DNA of 64,000 bases, taken from the NCBI GenBank assembly GCA_021613535.1, contig CP075497.1:13268001-13332000 (forward strand), written 5' to 3'. The notes below the pieces were generated by a model that was not told where the DNA came from, made no database searches, and saw only the letters and a program-made list of their open reading frames with translations. The DNA comes from Adineta vaga. Lineage: Eukaryota; Rotifera. Positions 56,702-64,000 of this stretch are shown here, piece by piece (the first letter of the stretch is position 1; every line of letters begins with the position of its first letter). The position numbers were made by a program, and so were the translations under genes.

Positions 56702-57358
56702 TACTAGCGGAGATACCCGCTGCAAAAACGACATAATTTACGTTTTCTATCTACAGCAGTGCTTTTCTTAGCACCCACAGGACCGCTCCGTTCGTATTTA
56801 TCCGTCGTGTATCAAAAATCCTCACACCCTCCTTCGCCACCCTGACTTAGTTAGTGTAATCTCTCAGGTCGTCACTCAGCGTACGTTACCTGTCTTCCAC
56901 ACGTCTTTTCTCCTCCGTACTGAGATCCTTCCTATATCCCTTTTTCGCGTCATGCACCAGGTCTTTTTTTTTCAAAAACTTCGATCTCTTCATTCGTTTC
57001 TTTCCTACTGATCTTGTCTCGCTTGCATACGATATACAGCTCTGCTCCTTTTAAAATCCACTCCTACTGTTGCCTGCAAGTCATTCTTTACTCTTCACTA
57101 CTCTATACAGGTAGAGTGCAGACGAACCCACCCACGCTTTGTAGTTGTCTATCCTAAGATGCTGCTCCTACCCCCATTTCTATATGCCATCTTGAGAGCG
57201 AAATTTCACACACGCCGCCACCCCGTCCCTTGATGGCCATTCCTAACCCCTTGTCGACCTTCCTCTGGATCGAGAGAAGCATTGTGGAAAGTTTGGTGAC
57301 GTTGCTGTTTCGCAGGGAATAACGAACAAACTTTGATAGATAGATAGATAGATATAGA
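56702..57358 (+). repeat. Dispersed repeat, copy D (near full length, GATA tail)
   Basis: Starts ACTAGCGGAGATACCCGCTG, matching 33070, and ends ACGAACAAACTTTGATAGA followed by several GATA units (57335-57352). A simple-repeat tail plus 5'-truncated sister copies is typical of target-primed retroelements, but no coding region is seen. Confidence 0.65.
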
Positions 57359-57689
57359 TTAAAGAACTTTAATTGTTTTATTGCAGAAATGTTCTCAAAT
57401 AAGAAAAACTCAAAAACTGGAGCACATTCTGTACGTTTCTACCAAAATAACGACAATTGAAATTCAATACGACTTTGAAATTTCACCCAGACACGCGATT
57501 CCCGTCAAATAATATATTTTGATACGGAACGTGTAAATTATCGTAGATGTGCGCTCAGGAACGCGCCTGCGGCCGCGCCTTCGCTATCAATTATTTAAAG
57601 TTTTTGAAATGCAATTCGATTGGTCAGATAGATTGCCCGTAGGAAGCCGTAGAATTCTTTTTTTATTAAAACAAAGAAATGTCGACTTT

Positions 57690-57925
57690 CCAACGTGGGC
57701 CTAGAAGAAGCATTTGGAAAGTTTGGGAATGTTAGCTATCATTGAACTGCCTGGGTGAAATTTCACCCACGCTCCCCACCCTCACCCCTGATGACCATTC
57801 TACCCTATGTCGACCTTTCCTAGGACCTAAGAAGCATCGTAGAAAGTTTGGTGACGATAGCTATTACAGGGACTGAATGGCATTAGACGACAAACAGACA
57901 GACAAACTTTCATTTTTATATAGCT
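57690..57925 (+). repeat. Dispersed repeat, copy E (3' part)
   Basis: Contains CTGGGTGAAATTTCACCCAC, CTAAGAAGCATCGTAGAAAG and the terminal ACAAACAGACAGACAAACTTT. A shorter relic of the same tail occurs at 58878-58915. Confidence 0.6.
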
Positions 57926-60289
57926 ATGTGCACATATTTTGGAAAATGCATTATAGCATATGTTAAAAATGTTGAAGTTACAAATTAGAAGAATCAATAT
58001 ATAGTGACGGGTCATGAAATCTATTATTTTTTTTAACTCTCTTCAATTGTTAATAAAAAGAAGATCGTCTCCGGTATGTAACTCACTTTTCGACGTTTTT
58101 CATTTTATAAACAGTTCATAATAGTGTTGTTTTTCATCTCAGACTACATCACTATGTTCTTATTAATAAAGAGGATTACTTCAAATCATTACTGCAATCT
58201 CGACACTCTCGTTTCTCTGATAGAGGACACCTGCTGTCCTTTCAATTTGTAAAATCTCACCTGTTGTAAAGTTATAACATGTTTCAAATTCTTCTTTATA
58301 TTTATAATTTAACAAGTACAACATAAATCACTAAAATCAGTAAGTCAAGATTAATCAAAAAATTCAGAATTCTGTCAATGAAATATTCAAAATATGAAAT
58401 TGTAGAATGTAAAACTACATTCATGAGATTGAAACCTTTCAGACATTTATTCACCTTCAATATGATAGATGACGGAACGATATGATTTTTTCAGACGACT
58501 TCATATATTTTTTGATACATATAATCTATAATTGAACAATTTACGTTCATGCGATAGTAATTATTCAAAACATATAAAATTTAAAATTCAATATGTTTGT
58601 GAAATTTTGAATCTGTGGTAGTATCGACCGATTAGCCATAATTGATTTGGAATGTTCAAGAATTATATGAACTAAATTAAATACATATATTTCAGTAAAT
58701 TCTTTTTGATAATACCATTGTGGATAGATTGTAAAGTCGTTGAATACATCCACATATGACCTAGGAATTCATGTAGATTTGTTCGATGCTATCAACTCAC
58801 TGATTGAAATATGTGAAATTGTGGAAGAATCAACCGTATCATTTTGGTTTCTTTGTTGTTAATTTTGGAGATTTCTTCGACATTTTGAACGAAGCGAACA
58901 AACAGACAGACAAACTGTTCATTTTATATATTAAAAATCAGATCATATTTTCAGTTGTATTGAAATTTTGACATGAATTATAAATCGATATGACGTTGAA
59001 ATAAGAATTATTTTTAAATTCTATATGTAATTTCAACAAATTGTAAACTTTTCATTTTCATCAAACAGTTCATGTGTTGTTTTCATTCAGACTACATCAC
59101 TATGTTCTTAGTTAATAAATAAATAAGAGGCGACTGAATAAAACGAAAGTTAGGATGAAAATGAATATGCGACAACGAGGCGAGCAAAAGAAAATTTTTT
59201 TTCTTCCTTCTCTATATCTCCGTCTTATAGTGGTAAGACAAATCGAAGACAATTCTTTCTCTTTCCGTCTTATTCGATTCTAAATATAAGAACAAAACGA
59301 AATTATATATGAAAATGTTCTATAGTTCCAGAAAGCACATGTTCGTCATAAATTCTCTTTGTGTTATACATATGCCTTTTATTATTGTTAGGCCTTCTTT
59401 CTGTCATTTCTGTCATCTTGGAAATTATTATAAGCTGATGTATAATGCATATCGGTATATGCGAGAAAATCTGTGCGTCTGTGATCTAACCATATACCTA
59501 TATGTTATTCATCTTATACACATTTTGATGTTAGAACTAATGCAATTGTATGCACACACAAAATATAGCGATGAAGCTCTTCAATTCATCCTTATATAGC
59601 GTAAAACTGACATAAAACTAAAGATATTCTAACTGATTTAAATGTAGGCCTCATTAGACCCACACAAAACGTTTCGTGTAACAAAATGAGGATACCGTAC
59701 GAGCGTTAATGATAATAAGTTTTTAATTTGACTGTTATTCTACCATAGTCAAATATCTTTTCTTGGCGAGCATGAAAAAAAGTCGGTTCCAGTTGAGACT
59801 AGCACGTTTAACTTACGTCGAAAATGTATTTACAGCTTAAAGTCTGACTTTGACTTTAAACTTCAACTGCTACATTACATAAAGTGTAAAGTGCATAATG
59901 TTTTCACTGTAGGTGTAACTTTCAAGGCAAAGTTAAAGTATATATGATCTCTTGTTTCAAATCGATTTTTTTTTCACTCTTTGAAGTACACATTAGAGTC
60001 AGATTTCAAACTGAGTTTTAATCATTTGTTATAGCTTTGTTTCGTCTTTTCTAATCATTATCGTACGTACGATTTTCAGATCTTTGAAATTTCAACACAT
60101 GTTTTCTGCAAAATTCCTTCCCAAAATATTCAATCTTTTGCACAATTACTTATTCATAAAATAAAACATTTGTTGTAGATTTTTACTATTCGCGGCAAAT
60201 CACACTATATCTCATAGACGAAACTAATAAATATAGTTTGATTATTAAAATTTTTATTATTCAAAGAAACATTTCATAATCTAATAAAT
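57926..60289. other. Intergenic with a diverged duplication, no gene seen
   Basis: A segment at about 58100-58180 (ACTACATCACTATGTTCTTA) recurs at 59088-59125. Each copy lies about 200 bp after a repeat tail (57890, 58880), so an old tandem duplication of about 1 kb is likely. No gene supported. Confidence 0.45.
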
Positions 60290-61111
60290 ATGGCAACATC
60301 AACTAGTGATAAATCAAAAGTAATGCTCCGAATGTCGGATTTAACATCGGAACCTAAACGAATGCTTCCACCTATCAAAGGCTACGAGAAAGAACCACTC
60401 GTCTCTATTGATGAAGCAATTCAACCGATCATTTCTGTTGTTGCTGATATTGAAGAAATGGTTTGGACTGTCAAACAAAATTGTCAAGAACCACGAGATA
60501 AACTTTCACTTGACGAAATGGCATCCATTATGTTATACACATTAGAATGGACGCCATCTGAAAGTTCGTTCTATTACATACTCAACAAAACGCTTCGTTC
60601 ACAAAATCGAAATGAGTTATTACCTTGGTTTCGTTATCTTCGTCTTTTCATGTTCGCTCTCTCGAAAGTTCAATCAACATTACATCGAATGGTTTATCGT
60701 GGAATTAAAATGGATATAAGCGCTGAATTTCCAGACGGCAAAACATTTATCTGGTGGGCATTTTCATCTGCAACATCTTCAATCAAAGTCTTAGAGCAGT
60801 TTCTTGGTACCACTGGCCATAGAACCATTTTCAATATTGAATGTGATTCTGCCAAAGATATATCACGATATTCATTTTATGAAAGTGAAAATGAAATTCT
60901 GATGTACCCAGCAAGACAATTCCAGGTTATTTCTACATTTAATTCTGGAAATCAATTGAAGATCGTGCATTTAAAAGAAATTCAACCCCCTTTCGCTCTT
61001 ATTCATATCCCGCAATCGCCATCAATTACTGCTGACGAAAAAACCAAAGAAACTGGAGCACATGCACCAAGTTATCATATTCCAGACACATATTCAGGTA
61101 AAACTTATTAA
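60290..61111 (+). CDS. R-S-E ADP-ribosyltransferase (ecto-ART-like)
   Basis: 273 residues, single exon from ATG 60290. The ART fold is recognised by its R-S-E triad in order: Arg in MVYRGIKMD, the STS-like strand FSSATSS, and the ExE motif in ESENEILMYPARQFQVIS, with IFNIECDSAKDIS between. A region typical of bdelloid ARTs precedes it (LSLDEMASIMLYTLEWTPSE, LNKTLRSQNRNELLPWFRYL). The family transfers ADP-ribose from NAD+ to protein (often Arg, given ExE). No signal peptide, so probably intracellular. The C-terminus ends soon after (YHIPDTYSGKTY), where a GGTAAAAC donor-like site occurs. Many bdelloid relatives carry further C-terminal repeats, so the protein may continue by splicing or be truncated by the mariner insertion nearby. 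Confidence 0.75.
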   Translation: MATSTSDKSKVMLRMSDLTSEPKRMLPPIKGYEKEPLVSIDEAIQPIISVVADIEEMVWTVKQNCQEPRDKLSLDEMASIMLYTLEWTPSESSFYYILNKTLRSQNRNELLPWFRYLRLFMFALSKVQSTLHRMVYRGIKMDISAEFPDGKTFIWWAFSSATSSIKVLEQFLGTTGHRTIFNIECDSAKDISRYSFYESENEILMYPARQFQVISTFNSGNQLKIVHLKEIQPPFALIHIPQSPSITADEKTKETGAHAPSYHIPDTYSGKTY

Positions 61112-61309
61112 TATGAAAAGCTATATGATAGTTTATTGAACGATATGAATTATAATTAGGAGCAAAATAAAGAGGATAAAGTTCAAGAGAGAATTCGTTA
61201 AAAAAACAACTTAACATATAAATAGCGATATTTGAATTCTTTGTTTTGAAATGAAGTAGATAGTTTTGAAGAGCGTAAGAAGTTATGTTCAAAAATCTCA
61301 TTCGATATA

Positions 61310-61898
61310 TTAGGTTGGTAAGGAAGTTTTTATGTTTTTTCTGAAAATTTTATTTTTATTTTTTAACTTAAAAAAGATAACTAACTGTCAACGATATATG
61401 CTCCATTATTATCTATGACTTGTCTCTAATGCTGTAGTAAAGAAAGGATCCCATGTTCGTAGAAGTCCTGCGATTTTTGGCCAAAGTAGTTGAGCAGATC
61501 CATTTTTCGGTCGTTTCTTTTATACTGCACCAAACACTTAGCATAATCTTTTTGAGGGTGAAGATCAGTTTTGGGCGTTGCTACACCTGTTCCTTCCGGT
61601 CCCAGCCACTGTAACATGGGAGTACTCAAGTCGCTATGCTAAACATCGTGCTGCATATATTGCTCGCTGCTTCCGTTGCTTTACGACCCAAACGGAATTC
61701 ATGAAGCAGTATCACTCTTAGTTCTCGTCAAGATATATTCATTTCTACTTCGAGATCAACGTCCATATTCATGATTCTGTTATCATTCTAAGGACACCCG
61801 TACTCCCTTTATATACCCTTAATGTGGAAACTTCTAGAACTTTCTTGACTGTTCTAGGAAATTTTTAAAAAAACGCAAAAAATTTCTTACCAACCTAA
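61310..61898 (-). mobile_element. Internally deleted mariner (Tc1/mariner) element
   Basis: 589 bp bounded by terminal inverted repeats: TTAGGTTGGTAAGGAAGTTT at 61310 and its complement at the other end (TTTCTTACCAACCTAA to 61898), about 21 bp with three mismatches. It is flanked by TA at 61308-61309 and 61899-61900, the expected target duplication. Inside, on the minus strand, are a transposase N-terminal remnant (VILLHEFRLGRKATEAASNI) fused after a large deletion to C-terminal remnants (WLGPEGTGVATPKTDLHPQK; FYEHGILSLLQH, then RQVIDNNGAYIVDS). A full mariner is about 1.3 kb, so more than half of the transposase, including most of the catalytic region, is gone. Confidence 0.88.
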
Positions 61899-61900
61899 TA

Positions 61901-64000
61901 ATTAACGGTTAAGTTTTCATATAATATTACAACAGGAAGTTTTGCGTCCTTACAGGAAAATGTCTGTTAAATTTGTTTCATATGGGATTTATTATTTGTG
62001 AGAATTATTCGTTAATGTATTGAAATTTCTTTCATAAACTGTGCTATTTATAGAAAATGATCTTCAATTTGTTCGCTACTACATAAATGAAAAATTATAC
62101 TGTTAACTAGAGAATAGAAAGCGAAGTAAGAGATATTCATTATATCGAATGTATACATTGAAATCTTTATTGACAACGATAAAAAGCTTCTAGTGAACAT
62201 AGGAAAAAATCTCACTTGCTAACTCATTTATTCTTGAATTGAATTACAGTTTCGTATGCTTCATTCTTTTCTCTTCGGCATCCGTCTTTACGCCTATATA
62301 CTTCTTAAAGTTCATTCATATTGGACATCCTTAGTTGATACAAAGCAAGAAGGGGATGATTCAAAAATACTTTTGATCTAAAATCATCGCCTTTGAGATC
62401 TTTTAGCGACTTAATTACAGTAGATGTAATTTCTATCATAATTGTCGTAAAAATATTCATATCAGTGTCAATTCTTTGAGATTCATTTAATCAATGCAAA
62501 ATCAAATAGTGCATATAAATCTTGCAACAGCTGTGTTTCTGATTAGCAGTGAATAGTTACACTTCATACGACTTAATTAAATTAGTGAATCGATATCTTT
62601 TCTCACTTATAAGTTAAGTTGAAGTATCATTACTAGGAGGGTGTGGGTGTGGGTGAGGATACGAATGAAATTGATTCATTTATCCAACACCCAAACCCAC
62701 ATTCTACCATAGACCGATAAATAATGAGTTTAAAGAACTAATCATGAGTCAAAGTTTCAATCACACAAAGTTTCGACGATATGATACCAGTTATAGAATA
62801 GCAAAATAATCTCGATGGATGTCAAGGTCAAAATTAAAATACGGGAATCTTTCAATCAGTGCACAATTGCTAAAAAAACAAATTCAGTCCGAAGAAAAAT
62901 ACAAGCGTGTAGCAATAAGATAAAAACGATGTCTAATTATCTTTCTGTTTTGAGAGAAAAACTCTCCCGATTGCAAAAATTTGGATTTGGCAACCTTGAC
63001 CCACACCCTCATAGCTATCAAAATGTTCTATATATCAATTTGAATTTATATCACTTTCATTTAGGAAAACAAGAATTCGCTGCATTAGGTGCCTTCAAAG
63101 AACAGTATCAAAATTATTCATTTTTCATGGGATGATTGATTAACATGATATTTTCAAGCCTTTCGTTCTGACAGAGTAAAGTAAACGATTACAACTTTTG
63201 TCAGAAGTATTCATCTACCATATGATTGTTCAACATGGAAATGTAACACGATCTTGACATTCAAGATTATCATTATGTGAACGGAATGTTAAAGGCCGTT
63301 CCAATCGTTTAAATTCTACATGAGTTTTAATCTATTTGAGAACTTTTCAACATCGACGATGAAAACAGAAAATTGATGAATATCATCGTCTTAAGAACTA
63401 TTCGACAACCCTAAAGCTTCACTTTTTAGTTCGATGTGAACAAATTTTTATTTTGATGAATAAGCTTATGGAATAGAATGCTTGTGCCACATGTGGAAAG
63501 TGCCGTTCTAATTATTCATCTTTCTTCTAATCTGAAATCAACGGTTCAACATCAAACATTCGCTTTAAAGAAAAGCATAATAAATGATTAGACTATTGAC
63601 TGGTATTATTCACACCGTTCATAAAACATACGAACATTAATCAACTCTTCAATGGATCTATGGCAGAAACAGATAGACAGAATATATATACAAAGTCTAC
63701 CGGTGATTATGAGTATTTATTTAACTAACGATCATTAAAACTTTAGTTTTCTTCAATTCCTACTTTTAATAATATAAGATAAATGAACTAAATTATGTCG
63801 CCGATTTATCTTGGATGCGTAGTAGAAATAATTCATACGTTATGTAACCTTTGATCAACTTGATGACTCACCCTCAAGATGACGGATGAGTTGGACAAAT
63901 GAATAAATCAATGCAAAAAATGATGATCGATCGAACATTGTATCATCATTGAAAACCACATTTCCATCCAAATTTTACTCTACAAAATATGAAATAGTCG
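61901..64000. other. Intergenic to window end, no gene supported
   Basis: AT-rich. The ORF at 62815-63135 has biased composition and contains a CCCACACCCTC fragment; it is not accepted as a gene. A telomere-like element lies at 62636. Confidence 0.45.
62636..62704. repeat. Telomere-like inverted element
   Basis: Starts GGAGGGTGTGGGTGTGGGTG (two TGTGGG units) and ends CCAACACCCAAACCCACATTC. Arms are complementary, with a core of about 30 bp. Confidence 0.65.

Noticed and set aside
57547-57585. GC-rich patch (GGAACGCGCCTGCGGCCGCG) as an origin or promoter
   Set aside because: Isolated, short and unsupported by flanking features; probably part of repeat-derived sequence.
61426-61629. 67-codon minus ORF as a gene of its own
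   Set aside because: It is a fragment of the deleted mariner transposase.
62815-63135. 106-codon plus ORF with Lys-rich N-terminus
   Set aside because: Contains a telomere-like fragment in frame and shows no family features.

Overview
The window reads as nuclear DNA of a bdelloid rotifer (Adineta/Rotaria type). It is AT-rich. Its genes carry many introns of about 45-60 bp with plain GT-AG ends. There are several single-exon rhodopsin-like GPCRs of the divergent bdelloid type, short interstitial CCCACA/TGTGGG tracts (TGTGGG is the known bdelloid telomere repeat), and genes that look foreign or chimeric. No bacterial operons, CRISPR arrays or rRNA genes were seen. I could not screen reliably for tRNAs.

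Left part (1-32.8 kb), gene-rich: the 3' part of a GPCR; a complete two-half ABCB/P-glycoprotein transporter in about 23 exons; a bacterial-style flavin amine oxidase with one frame break near its FAD motif; a GPCR; a Thr/Cys-rich secreted protein with a frame break; a GPCR; a multi-exon type I surface protein; a decayed GPCR; an RRM-RRM-PARP-like gene; and, facing away from it, a giant vault-PARP (PARP4) gene.

The giant gene at 23972-32752 is the most interesting object. All exon junctions that I walked keep one reading frame through BRCT, PARP catalytic (H-Y-E), VIT and vWA modules, then a calmodulin-like four-EF-hand module, an Hsp70 substrate-binding module without its ATPase domain, and finally a PARP4-type C-terminal region. 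The calmodulin and Hsp70 modules therefore lie inside PARP4 and are not separate neighbouring genes. I do not know this architecture from other animals.

Right part (32.8-64 kb) looks accessory, possibly subtelomeric. It holds broken copies of a RING/TRAF-type gene, an F-box/LRR-like gene, an NHL-repeat gene, a UDP-glycosyltransferase and a transposase-like gene. Among them are intact small genes: a Cys-rich repeat secreted protein, a GPCR, a possible papain-fold protein and an R-S-E ADP-ribosyltransferase. Telomere-like GAGGGTGTGGGT...ACCCACACCCTC elements, an unclassified dispersed repeat with at least five copies, and an internally deleted mariner element are scattered through it.

Three ADP-ribosyltransferase-fold genes lie in one window, two of them adjacent and divergent. 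Several frame breaks sit in homopolymers or AT repeats and may be assembly errors rather than real lesions. All calls come from reading the sequence by eye, with no searches.
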